A stretch of DNA of 14,606 nt from Pyrodictiaceae archaeon (GCA_027046105.1 JALTZQ010000117.1:1-14606), one strand, 5' to 3'; positions 1-6,327 are shown, counted from the first letter of the stretch. The notes: generated from the sequence alone by a model not told the origin. Translations and numbers: made by a program.

Positions 1-139
1 CTTCCTCCGTACTTAGTTCACCAGGTAACGGTTTTAGAATAGCCTCGGCCCTACAATGGATACACTTGAGCATGCAGGCACGTGTAGCCTCCCAAAACAC
101 TATTAGAGGCCTAGCTGAGAAGTCAATGCTATGCCTCAT
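1..139 (-). CDS. Radical SAM protein, AhbD-like (N-terminal part)
   Basis: This is the first 46 codons of a gene that runs off the left edge. It starts at ATG (137-139), with a GGGGAT ribosome binding site 8 nt upstream and an in-frame TAA three codons before the start. The translation contains [19 protein letters not shown] with cysteines 22, 26 and 29. This is the CX3CX2C motif that binds the 4Fe-4S cluster of radical SAM enzymes. The hydrophobic lead-in, the E-x-T-R-x-C spacing and the following CRAEA are typical of the AhbD / SPASM group, which includes the siroheme-pathway haem synthase (Fe-coproporphyrin decarboxylase). The family call is firm; the substrate is inferred, because the SPASM domain lies outside the window. 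It is co-oriented with aspS but separated from it by about 230 nt, so it probably has its own promoter. Confidence 0.8.
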   Translation of the reverse strand, partial: MRHSIDFSARPLIVFWEATRACMLKCIHCRAEAILKPLPGELSTEE

Positions 140-147
140 TAGCGTTT

Positions 148-153
148 ATCCCC
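148..153 (-). promoter_or_regulatory. Ribosome binding site of the radical SAM gene
   Basis: On the minus strand this reads GGGGAT, 8 nt before the ATG at 139. It supports that start even though the rest of the gene is cut off. Confidence 0.45.
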
Positions 154-252
154 AAGTTCTACATCTGGGAAGACCGATAAGCCAGAAATAAGCTATACCA
201 TATACCAAACGGGAATCGGAGCACACCCAATAGTGGATAGGGAATGTCTTTA

Positions 253-344
253 GGGGGTTGCGGAGGCTAGACGAATCCGAACCCCAGGTACTGCTAGAGA
301 ATACTGGGGGATGTGGTAGCGCTGGGGGCCGACCCCTTCCCCCA
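253..344. other. GC-rich stacked hairpins, possible structured RNA
   Basis: About 65% of these bases are G or C, well above the flanks. Three stems can be drawn. First, GGGGTT (254-259) with CGGA (261-264) pairs with TCCG (276-279) and AACCCC (280-285), leaving one bulged G and an 11-nt loop. Second, 8 bp joins CCCCAGGTA (282-290) to TACTGGGG (302-309), with one bulged base; it competes with the first stem for 282-285. Third, a G5/C5 stem joins 324-328 to 339-343 around an inner GGGG/CCCC pairing. The stretch lies just after the aspS stop and about 115 nt before the radical SAM start, both minus strand. It could be a small RNA, an aspS 3' UTR or terminator structure, or a leader element. No tRNA, SRP, RNase P or box H/ACA signature was found, so the strand and role are open. 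Confidence 0.35.
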
Positions 345-372
345 AATCCTATTGGCACTCCATGTAGGATCG

Positions 373-1701
373 TTATGGTATTAGACGTTCGGGGTCTCTT
401 GGCAGCATCCTCGCTTCTCTAATGTTGGCTAAACCAAGGGTTTGCATGACCACTCTCTCTAGACCAATACCACTACCGCCGTGTGGCGGTGCACCAAAAC
501 GGAACATGTCGAGATACCATCTCATGTTCTCCGGGTTTAGCCCTTTTTCACGAACTTGTGCAAGTAGTCTTTCGTAGCGATGTTCCCTTTGACCACCCGT
601 TGCAACTTCTAATCCACGCAACAATAGGTCAAAGCTAAGAGTCCATTCTGGTTCATCGGGTTTTTTCATGGTGTAGAAAGGTCTTACCTTCCATGGGTAC
701 TCAGTGACAAATACCATTGGTGAGCCGTACTCATCTTCCACTATTCTACCAAGTCTCCTTTCTGCATCACTTGATAAATCCTCACCGTACTCTACTTTTA
801 ATCCAGCTTTTTCTAAGAGATTGTACGCTTCACGAATAGTTATTCGTGGTACATCCTTTGGCGCCTTTTCAAGCGCTGAAGGAAAATATTCTCTTACCAA
901 ACTGCCATATTTTGATAGTGCTGCATTAATCATGGCCTTAACAACATTCTCAGCGACCCACATTACATCCTCATAGTTGTCTATAAAGCCCATTTCAAAA
1001 TCAACACTTGTATATTCGGTAAGATGCCTGGTGGTATGATGGGGTTCTGCTCTAAATGCAGGCCCTATCTCAAAGACCCTTTCAAAGCCAGCTATTACAC
1101 CCATTTGCTTATAAAGTTGGGGGGATTGGGCTAGGAAGGCTGGTTTATCGAAGTATACTATGCTAAAAACTTCTGCTCCACCCTCTGTAGCAGACCCAAC
1201 AATCTTCGAGGTAAATATCTCAACAAATCCATGCTCCATAAACCACTCACGTGCAGCTTTCGCCATCTCGGCCTCAACCAGGAATATTAGTTGGTTGCGT
1301 GGATTACGTAAATCGAGGAATCTCCAATCAAGCCTCTTAGCCAGAACAGTCTTCTCAGGTTCGTGAATATCTATCGGTATTGGATCGGCAGGATTTATGA
1401 CAATAAGTTCTTCTACTTGCAGTTCTCTACCGCCTAACGCAGCTTTACTTTCAACAAGTACCCCTTTAGCAGCTATAACACTTTCTAGACTTAGATCACG
1501 TGCAATCTCCCATGCTTCACGTGACAAGTTCTTCTTGACAACAAGCTGCATTCTACCACTACGGTCACGCAGGATAACAAATACTATACCACCATGTACA
1601 CGAAGTGCATCAACCCATCCAGCGACAACATACTTTTCTCCAATACTAGCCTTCTCTAGAACATCTCTAACATACCATCGATCCTTCAATCTTATAGCCA
1701 T
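373..1701 (-). CDS. aspS: Aspartyl-tRNA synthetase, archaeal type
   Basis: This cytoplasmic class II synthetase attaches aspartate to tRNA-Asp. An N-terminal OB-fold anticodon-binding domain (GWV near residue 30, then HGG and LRDRSG) is followed by the catalytic core. Motif 2 is seen as FRAEPHHTTRHLTEYTS and motif 3 as GSGIGLERVVM near the C-terminus, ending in LPRDPERLIP as in archaeal AspRS. The length of about 442 residues is normal. I chose ATG at 1701; a GTG four codons upstream (1713) is possible, and an in-frame TAA lies beyond it. Aligned by eye with Thermococcus AspRS, the residues that make that enzyme specific for tRNA-Asp (Trp26 and Lys85) are Asp and Ala here. This hints at a non-discriminating enzyme that would also charge tRNA-Asn, which is inference. 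A TATA-like box lies at 1786-1793. Confidence 0.95.
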   Translation of the reverse strand: MAIRLKDRWYVRDVLEKASIGEKYVVAGWVDALRVHGGIVFVILRDRSGRMQLVVKKNLSREAWEIARDLSLESVIAAKGVLVESKAALGGRELQVEELIVINPADPIPIDIHEPEKTVLAKRLDWRFLDLRNPRNQLIFLVEAEMAKAAREWFMEHGFVEIFTSKIVGSATEGGAEVFSIVYFDKPAFLAQSPQLYKQMGVIAGFERVFEIGPAFRAEPHHTTRHLTEYTSVDFEMGFIDNYEDVMWVAENVVKAMINAALSKYGSLVREYFPSALEKAPKDVPRITIREAYNLLEKAGLKVEYGEDLSSDAERRLGRIVEDEYGSPMVFVTEYPWKVRPFYTMKKPDEPEWTLSFDLLLRGLEVATGGQREHRYERLLAQVREKGLNPENMRWYLDMFRFGAPPHGGSGIGLERVVMQTLGLANIREARMLPRDPERLIP

Positions 1702-1785
1702 GGCTCCCCCCACAACACTTGACCGTTAGTGGAGTTTGAGATAGTGTCTCCTCTACTAGAAAATACTAGTGCTCTCGTATCTCCA

Positions 1786-1793
1786 TATTTAAT
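1786..1793 (-). promoter_or_regulatory. TATA-like box upstream of aspS
   Basis: The minus strand reads ATTAAATA here. A start of transcription about 26 nt downstream would give a leader of roughly 60 nt before the aspS ATG. It is the only AT-rich element in the gap between aspS and the regulator gene. Confidence 0.35.
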
Positions 1794-1809
1794 CTGGTAA
1801 AAGCAGATG

Positions 1810-1826
1810 CATGTAATCCATACATG
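1810..1826. repeat. Inverted repeat CATGTA-N5-TACATG upstream of aspS
   Basis: Two perfect 6-bp arms flank a 5-nt spacer, about 17 bp upstream of the aspS TATA-like box. The position suits a transcription factor site, and the neighbouring gene encodes an HTH protein. There is no direct evidence of binding, and a 6-bp palindrome can occur by chance. Confidence 0.3.
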
Positions 1827-1829
1827 GGG

Positions 1830-1847
1830 CCCAAATATACCATTGGG
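1830..1847 (-). terminator. Small stem-loop after the COG1395 gene
   Basis: CCCAA (1830-1834) and TTGGG (1843-1847) form a 5-bp stem with an 8-nt loop, 10 nt past the regulator's stop codon. There is no clear T run directly after it, so a terminator role is tentative. Confidence 0.25.
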
Positions 1848-1856
1848 TATGTCTCA

Positions 1857-2816
1857 CTATTTTCTAGATTGGCGCAGTAGTTCTAATGCGAGTTCTCTAC
1901 CAGTAGAATAAATGCTGAACCCCATACTCTCGAGGTTGTTACGTGCTTCTGGATTACGTGTAACAGCCACTGCTTCAGCCTCTGCAGCAACGCTTATCTT
2001 TACAGCATCACTACTCCTATTAACTAATGGGTCTCGTTTGCCATGGTCAACTACGATGATATAATTCTTGTCCTCTATCCTGGCAGCAATGTCAGCGGCG
2101 GTATACCTCATATGCGCAGCTCTTCCACCACTACTTATAATGGTTTGTATAATGCCTCTTTCATCTGCATTATCGGCCCTAGATCTTGGTGATCCTTCCT
2201 CCTGCGATGGGTAATCATCAGTATTCATCACTGGTATAGGCTTAAATACTTCTTCGCCTAAGACATCAAGAAGACGAAGAGCCCTCTCAAGGCTAATATC
2301 AATGATGCCCTTCTCGTACATGTATACACTTCTCCTGCTAACACCTAATATGGCTGCTAGATCACCTAAGCTGTAACCTTTCATCTCTCTCGTTTCACGT
2401 AATTTCTTTCCATCCACACGCATATAGTAGGAGCCTTGTCTGCGCACGACGTATAATTGATCTTCAAGTGCTAAGGTTAATCCCTCATTATTTACAGCGT
2501 ATACACCTGATCTCTCATACAATACCATATCTTCTAACTCTTCACCTTTTTCTGTTTTAGCTATGAGTAAGGGTTTAGCCCCTAGTACAGCGCCTGCTCG
2601 CCTCAATTCCCTTATCTCATGTATAGGTATATCATCCAAATCTACAGCTATTTTGAGGAAGAGGCTTTTACCATCATGCCTATATGCAAGTAAGTCGATA
2701 CTTCTTCTCCTGTGGTCTTCGGGGTACGAGACAACGTGTGTGTGGTAGCCTCTTGCGGTTAGAGTACTTATTGTAGTCTCACTTATCCTAGTAATGTCTT
2801 GACTCTTCGCGGGCAT
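1857..2816 (-). CDS. COG1395 family HTH transcriptional regulator
   Basis: This 319-residue protein matches the layout of the archaeal COG1395 regulators. Residues 1-130 resemble a small nuclease-like fold, with SIDLLAYR near 39-46 and LFLKI near 52-56, followed by a YAVNN-EGLTLAL segment. Residues 137-190 form a Cro/C1 (XRE) helix-turn-helix: LRETREMKGYSLGDLAAILG, then VSRRSVYMYEKG. The C-terminal third (about 220-319) is a separate alpha/beta domain. Targets are unknown for the family as far as I recall. It starts at ATG 2816, inside the end of the DUF61 gene (29-nt overlap), so the two are almost certainly cotranscribed and translationally coupled. aspS lies downstream after a gap with its own TATA-like box. 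The family call is good; a regulatory role is inferred from the HTH. Confidence 0.85.
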   Translation of the reverse strand: MPAKSQDITRISETTISTLTARGYHTHVVSYPEDHRRRSIDLLAYRHDGKSLFLKIAVDLDDIPIHEIRELRRAGAVLGAKPLLIAKTEKGEELEDMVLYERSGVYAVNNEGLTLALEDQLYVVRRQGSYYMRVDGKKLRETREMKGYSLGDLAAILGVSRRSVYMYEKGIIDISLERALRLLDVLGEEVFKPIPVMNTDDYPSQEEGSPRSRADNADERGIIQTIISSGGRAAHMRYTAADIAARIEDKNYIIVVDHGKRDPLVNRSSDAVKISVAAEAEAVAVTRNPEARNNLESMGFSIYSTGRELALELLRQSRK

Positions 2817-3324
2817 ATTCTTCTCCTGCGGCTACCCCTATACCAGCTTCTACTGTGACTATTATAAGGCTTTTAAATAAGGTTAATAACTTTTTCATTT
2901 CATCAACATTTAGGCTCTCTCGTTCGATAGCGAGACTCCCATTGAGTATGTATCCTAGGGCTCTACGTGTCCATGAAACGATACCTCCGGTTCCATGAAC
3001 GTAAAAGCGTCCACCCCAAGCAGTTCTTCTATATGCGAAAACCCATGGTAAATGTACTAGACGGTGGGTATACCATGGAAGAATGTTTGCAAGGAGCTCT
3101 AACTCCGTCTTCTCAAAATAATGTTTGTCACCTGAATACAATCTAACGAAGGGGGTTGTCTCTTCTAGCAGTTGTGAAAGAGGCTTATACTCAGAAGGAA
3201 TAATGCTTTCAAAGAATACTTTATCGCGTACAACTTTTTGATATATTCGCTGAAAAGTTTTATCTAATGTATTTAAGGACAAGTGCTTTATCCCCTTACC
3301 TTTAAACCGTATTTCTAACTCCAT
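2788..3324 (-). CDS. DUF61 / UPF0216 family protein
   Basis: This 178-residue archaeal protein has no known function. The segment PLSQLLEETTPFVRLYSGD followed by HYFEKTELELLANILP (about 48-83) is the DUF61 core. A second conserved block (LPWVFAYRR, then GRFYVHG, about 92-111) follows. No signal peptide or membrane span is evident. It starts at ATG 3324, 12 nt after the predicted transcription start from a CTTAAAT box at 3359-3365. Its 3' end overlaps the COG1395 regulator by 29 nt. It also lies just downstream of fibrillarin, and DUF61 proteins are often seen near information-processing genes, but that says little about mechanism. The family call rests on remembered sequence pattern only. Confidence 0.75.
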   Translation of the reverse strand: MELEIRFKGKGIKHLSLNTLDKTFQRIYQKVVRDKVFFESIIPSEYKPLSQLLEETTPFVRLYSGDKHYFEKTELELLANILPWYTHRLVHLPWVFAYRRTAWGGRFYVHGTGGIVSWTRRALGYILNGSLAIERESLNVDEMKKLLTLFKSLIIVTVEAGIGVAAGEEYAREESRHY

Positions 3325-3358
3325 GTAGGTGGTATGGGCTTACGTAAAAACTTCTAAG

Positions 3359-3365
3359 ATTTAAG
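3359..3365 (-). promoter_or_regulatory. TATA-like box for the DUF61-COG1395 pair
   Basis: The minus strand reads CTTAAAT in the 52-nt gap after the flpA stop. Its centre is about 38 nt before the DUF61 ATG, giving a short leader of about 12 nt, as is common in crenarchaea. Confidence 0.4.
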
Positions 3366-3376
3366 GTTTTGTCTTA

Positions 3377-4084
3377 TTATTTCTGTGGCTTATACCTTGC
3401 ATATACCATTGCATGGTCTCTATCGAAGGGCTCTAAGTGAACCATATCTACTATTTCGAAACCACGTTGCTTGAGAGTATCTATTTCTCTCTTGAAAACC
3501 TCGCTCGGTTCACGCGTAACATCAATACTCCTTGCCTTTATTGCTAGGAGTAACCATCCTCCTTCTTTGAGGAAGAAGTCAGCATTGTCTGCGACAAGCT
3601 CTGCTTGTTCTGGTTGCGCTACATCGGCGTATATGCCATCCACGGCTTCTACGAGATGCCTATATTCATAAGGCTTACGTGCATCAGCTAACAAGGGGTA
3701 CATGTTTGGTCTCGTTTCACATACAACGATGAGCTCGCGCATCACTCTTGGCGCGACATCGAGGGCAAACACTCTCCCTCTAAGACCTACTAAGTCGGAA
3801 ACGTGACTAGCTGTTGTGCCAGTAGCTGCACCTAGATATAGAACCCTATTGCCTTCTTTAACCGGTAATTCCTCAAGGCCTTTAAGTAATGCAGCTGCAA
3901 GTTTGCTACGATAAGGGTTCCATTCGCGATACTCGATGTCGCCCCATCGGAATAGCCTTTCCCCATATACACGTTTCCCAGGTGCAAGGTTACGTGTTGC
4001 TATTCTAGTGCTTCCATCGTCTAGTTCGACGATATATACGCCCTTGTACTTATCATGCTCGTATATCTTGACTACCTCGCTCAA
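3377..4084 (-). CDS. flpA: Fibrillarin, rRNA/tRNA 2'-O-methyltransferase
   Basis: This is the catalytic subunit of box C/D RNPs: it transfers a methyl group from S-adenosylmethionine to the ribose 2'-OH of the nucleotide chosen by the guide RNA. Its 235 residues are the normal archaeal length. The SAM-binding motif VLYLGAATGTTASHVSD starts at residue 81. FALDVAPRVMREL (106-118) holds the acidic ribose contact, DARKPY starts at 133, YADVAQPEQ at 152, and AIKARSID (181-188) holds the conserved lysine. The start is TTG at 4084 with a GAGGTGG site (4091-4097) 6 nt upstream. It follows nop5 by 80 nt on the same strand, the usual archaeal nop5-flpA order. The third core protein, L7Ae, is not in the window. 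Confidence 0.97.
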   Translation of the reverse strand: MSEVVKIYEHDKYKGVYIVELDDGSTRIATRNLAPGKRVYGERLFRWGDIEYREWNPYRSKLAAALLKGLEELPVKEGNRVLYLGAATGTTASHVSDLVGLRGRVFALDVAPRVMRELIVVCETRPNMYPLLADARKPYEYRHLVEAVDGIYADVAQPEQAELVADNADFFLKEGGWLLLAIKARSIDVTREPSEVFKREIDTLKQRGFEIVDMVHLEPFDRDHAMVYARYKPQK

Positions 4085-4090
4085 CCGGTT

Positions 4091-4097
4091 CCACCTC
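4091..4097 (-). promoter_or_regulatory. Ribosome binding site fixing the TTG start of flpA
   Basis: The minus strand reads GAGGTGG, 6 nt before the TTG at 4082-4084. This strong match to the 16S 3' end decides the non-ATG start. Confidence 0.6.
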
Positions 4098-4110
4098 TAC
4101 CAGGAGAGCA

Positions 4111-4125
4111 GTTCCCTAAGGGGAC
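4111..4125. repeat. Short hairpin between nop5 and flpA
   Basis: GTTCCC (4111-4116) and GGGGAC (4120-4125) form a 6-bp stem (one G-T pair) closed by a 3-nt loop. It sits 14 nt upstream of the flpA ribosome binding site on the minus strand and could be an mRNA processing or expression-balancing element between the two RNP subunits. This is inference only. Confidence 0.25.
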
Positions 4126-4164
4126 GGGTATAGTTGTTTTCACTACTTGACCTACGAGCCAAGC

Positions 4165-5403
4165 CTACTTCTTACCCTTCCTCCGTTTACCCCTACGTCT
4201 ACGCTCACGTGCAGGCCTTGGCGGCACTGGTTTAACCTCCTTTTTCCTCTTTGGTGGCTTAGCATATAGTCTCTTTATCTCCTCGATTCTCTTCCTTAGA
4301 GCTTCCCTTAGCTTGTCGCCTATAAAACGGCCAGTGAAGTAGTCGACCTTTGCCGCAATAGCTAGCTTAGCAGCTAATGCACGTGCTATCTTCCCTCTCT
4401 GCCACCTTGGTGAGCGATGTATATCTGGGTACTGGAAGATAACGCCATGTTTTGGTGGTTTACCACCCGTTCTAAGTGCGCGGAAGAGTGCCTTCTCAGC
4501 ACCCAGTACCTGGATTGTACTTGCAGGCAGAAATGCTAATTCCTCGAGGCTCCCAGCAAGACTTATGAGTCTAGCTCCAAGTAGTGGACCTACAAGCGCG
4601 GTTACGTTTGGTGCAACTTCCTTCATGACGTGTGCTATGTAGTCTGCAAGGTCTCTACGAAGCTGGAAAAGCTCTAGTGTTATTCTTGCCAGTCTCTGCA
4701 TAGGTTTTATGTCGAAATCTGGATAATCTGCCCCCATACTCTTCTTTGCAGCTTCGGCGATTTTCTGTGCTTTCTCCTCACTGAACCCCAGCTTTACCAG
4801 GTTCTCAACAGTTACGTTTTCGCGGTGGCCAAGCTCCGCTACAATCTTAACATAGTCTTCATGTTCCCTCACAAGATCATCAAGTTCTGGGAAGTGTAAG
4901 CTATACCATTCCCTAAGCCTAGCCGAGAACAAGTTGGTAGTCTTGTCTATGTCATCGATAGCCCTAATAGCTTGTGCAGCGAGGAGGTCACGTTTCTGTG
5001 CTACTCTCCTTAACTTTCTACGTGTCATCTCAAGCGTTAGCTCATGTAACAATTTATTGTATTCTTCTTCACTGCCTACAAAACCAGTACTTATAGCTAT
5101 CTGGATAACATTTGCACGGAAATGTCTAGCTATTTCGTTAGCAGGCTCAACAGCTGTATCAAAGCCTCTTGCAGATAAGTGCTTTGCTATCTCTGTGTGT
5201 TCCACTATGGCCTTTTCAATTTGCATTTGTTTAAGCTTATCTAGGAGTCTTAATAGTGCTGCTGTCGGTTCTCCCCTTTCAACTTTAAGTGCTTCTTCAA
5301 CCATGTCATCGAGATTTTTAGGTCCATGCTCATATGCTACAATGTCCTTTTTCTCATTTAAAGCATACGCACCAGTGATATGGTCTACAAGATAGACCTT
5401 CAA
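4165..5403 (-). CDS. nop5: Nop5 (Nop56/58), C/D RNP scaffold protein
   Basis: This protein bridges L7Ae-bound guide RNA and fibrillarin in box C/D RNPs. Its 412 residues show the standard layout. The N-terminal fibrillarin-binding domain (about 1-120) is followed by a long NOSIC coiled coil (about 150-260). The Nop RNP-binding domain (about 262-375) contains the hallmark GAEKALFRAL (301-310), HGVIFQYPDIHRSP (319-332) and RGKIARALAAKLAIAAKVDY. A lysine/arginine-rich tail of about 35 residues (PPKRKKEVK through the final RRKGKK) probably contacts RNA. The start is TTG at 5403 behind a G-rich site (GGGGGT, about 4 nt away); an AGGAGG tract lies further upstream. A TATA-like box at 5457-5464 serves the nop5-flpA operon. 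Confidence 0.97.
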   Translation of the reverse strand: MKVYLVDHITGAYALNEKKDIVAYEHGPKNLDDMVEEALKVERGEPTAALLRLLDKLKQMQIEKAIVEHTEIAKHLSARGFDTAVEPANEIARHFRANVIQIAISTGFVGSEEEYNKLLHELTLEMTRRKLRRVAQKRDLLAAQAIRAIDDIDKTTNLFSARLREWYSLHFPELDDLVREHEDYVKIVAELGHRENVTVENLVKLGFSEEKAQKIAEAAKKSMGADYPDFDIKPMQRLARITLELFQLRRDLADYIAHVMKEVAPNVTALVGPLLGARLISLAGSLEELAFLPASTIQVLGAEKALFRALRTGGKPPKHGVIFQYPDIHRSPRWQRGKIARALAAKLAIAAKVDYFTGRFIGDKLREALRKRIEEIKRLYAKPPKRKKEVKPVPPRPARERRRRGKRRKGKK

Positions 5404-5456
5404 TGATACCCCCTTCCTCCTCCTACCTTGCCTAGAACGAAAACATCTAGACAGAC

Positions 5457-5464
5457 TATTTTAA
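5457..5464 (-). promoter_or_regulatory. TATA-like box of the nop5-flpA operon
   Basis: The minus strand reads TTAAAATA. The predicted transcription start near 5434 leaves a leader of about 30 nt carrying the purine-rich ribosome binding region. The 100-nt gap is shared with the divergent small gene at 5503. Confidence 0.45.
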
Positions 5465-5502
5465 GGGTTATATCGTTGTGATAAAATAGCTGGTGCCAGA
5501 TT

Positions 5503-5838
5503 ATGAGTGAAGACCAGGAAATAAAGAAACTAGCGATGTTTGAAGGAGAGGCAAAAGTAGGTCAAGTTTTATCAGGACTACAAGCAATACAACTAAGACC
5601 TGAAGACCTTGCCAGCCCCATATCATTGCAAATGGCTCTCTCAAGAATCTACGAGGCCGTAATGAAAGCCTTTGAAGAAGGTATGAAAAGGAGATACATC
5701 GCTGAAGTAAGATTCAAAGACAGCCTTGGCAACACTGTCGTCTTTGCCGTTGATCTTGGAGAAACTCCTCCCCCATTCTCAAAGGATAGAGTAAAAGCGA
5801 GAGTAGTTGTTGAAATTTATGAAGAAGAAGAGCAATGA
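5503..5838 (+). CDS. Small conserved-looking protein of unknown function
   Basis: I do not recognise this 111-residue acidic protein. It starts at ATG with GGTG (5492-5495) 7 nt upstream. Residues 40-63 look like an amphipathic helix (SLQMALSRIYEAVMKAFEEG). Residues 65-85 and 97-106 look like beta strands around a GETPPPF turn, and the tail is EEEEQ. There are no cysteines, no signal peptide and no membrane span. The regular alternation of charged and hydrophobic residues and the good start site argue for a real gene. It is divergent from nop5, sharing a 100-nt promoter region, and its last 22 nt overlap the 3' end of the opposite winged-helix-like gene. Its location suggests co-regulation with the C/D RNP genes, but no role can be assigned. 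Confidence 0.75.
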   Translation: MSEDQEIKKLAMFEGEAKVGQVLSGLQAIQLRPEDLASPISLQMALSRIYEAVMKAFEEGMKRRYIAEVRFKDSLGNTVVFAVDLGETPPPFSKDRVKARVVVEIYEEEEQ

Positions 5839-6191
5839 ACTTCAATAATAGGTACTGATTTAAGCTCCTCTAAACACTCGGCAACGTACAAGCGTCCTTT
5901 CACGGCTTTAGCATTTATACCTCTCCTTCTGAGCCTACTAGCAAAGTAAACAGCTGCAGCCTCGTCAAAAACCACTGTCAACTCTCTAGCACGGTAGACT
6001 AAAGGTTGAATCCTCTCTAGGAAACCTTGTTTTACTAGTCTCTTCACCAGTCGTATTGCGAGCCTTTTGCTGCCGAGTAGGGGAGCGAGTATTTCCGCAG
6101 CCTCACCTATGTTGAATTCTCTGTTATTGAATGTACGCCAGAGAACATAATAGCATAATAATTCCCTCCGCTTAGGCCAACGCTTGATCAA
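5817..6191 (-). CDS. Small basic winged-helix-like protein
   Basis: This is a 124-residue basic protein of unknown role. Residues 8-65 read like a winged helix: helix LLCYYVLWRTF, then FNIGEAAEILAPLLGSKR and RLAIRLVKRLVKQGFLER as the recognition-type helix, followed by a strand-rich wing (VYRARELTVVF). The C-terminal half (75-115) is a small alpha/beta unit. The start is taken as TTG at 6191; the upstream GGGTGT is rather far (about 12 nt), so the start is less certain. The tail VHCSSSS is the antisense reading of the acidic tail codons of the convergent gene. DNA or RNA binding is inferred from fold pattern and charge, not from a named family. Confidence 0.7.
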   Translation of the reverse strand: MIKRWPKRRELLCYYVLWRTFNNREFNIGEAAEILAPLLGSKRLAIRLVKRLVKQGFLERIQPLVYRARELTVVFDEAAAVYFASRLRRRGINAKAVKGRLYVAECLEELKSVPIIEVHCSSSS

Positions 6192-6206
6192 GGTAGTGGT
6201 TACACC

Positions 6207-6213
6207 CTATATC
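6207..6213 (+). promoter_or_regulatory. TATA-like box for the candidate C/D sRNA
   Basis: CTATATC on the plus strand would place a transcription start near 6236, just before the 5' stem of the candidate sRNA at 6248. The element is nearly symmetrical, so it could instead serve the minus-strand winged-helix gene. Confidence 0.3.
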
Positions 6214-6247
6214 AACCCCTCTCCGTAGACCTACATTTTCGCTTGGT

Positions 6248-6314
6248 GGCCTATGAGGAGCAGTGTAAGGGCTGAACACCTAGAATTATGATGGATAACC
6301 AGGCTGCTGAGGCC
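6248..6314 (+). ncRNA. Candidate box C/D guide sRNA
   Basis: The layout is a full archaeal C/D RNA. Stem GGCC (6248-6251) is followed by one unpaired base and box C ATGAGGA (6253-6259). Guide 1 is 12 nt (6260-6271), then box D' CTGA (6272-6275). A 12-nt spacer leads to box C' ATGATGG (6288-6294). Guide 2 is 12 nt (6295-6306), then box D CTGA (6307-6310) and stem GGCC (6311-6314). The one-base gap on the C side fits kink-turn geometry, and ATGAGG is also the kink-turn sequence of U4 snRNA. Box C and C' each differ by one base from RTGATGA. The core is 58 nt, the usual archaeal size; the D'-C' spacer is longer than average. By the fifth-nucleotide rule, guide 1 (GTGTAAGGG next to D') would pair with CCCUUACAC, a tRNA-Val(UAC)-type anticodon loop, and mark U34. 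Guide 2 pairs with CAGCCUGGUUAU, a D-arm-like sequence. The targets come from memory of archaeal tRNAs and are inference. Confidence 0.6.
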
Positions 6315-6327
6315 TCCGTACTATATA

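Noticed and set aside
269..290. T-arm-like GGTTCGGATTC on the minus strand, suggesting a tRNA
   Set aside because: The bases on either side of the loop do not pair as a T stem, and no acceptor, D or anticodon arm can be drawn around it.
146..358. Open reading frame of 70 codons on the minus strand upstream of the radical SAM gene
   Set aside because: The translation is rich in Pro, Gly, Ser and Arg with no domain pattern. It lies over the GC-rich hairpins and has no ribosome binding site, so the openness is best explained by base composition.
1397..1729. Plus-strand open frame opposite aspS
   Set aside because: It is a Ser/Thr/Leu-rich shadow of a firmly identified gene, without a ribosome binding site or domain pattern.
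4934..5395. Long plus-strand open frame opposite nop5
   Set aside because: It is a 153-codon shadow rich in Ser, Leu and Ala; nop5 on the other strand is conserved along the whole stretch.
6321..6327. CTATATA as promoter of the gene at 6338
   Set aside because: It lies only 11 nt before the start codon, so transcription would begin inside the gene.
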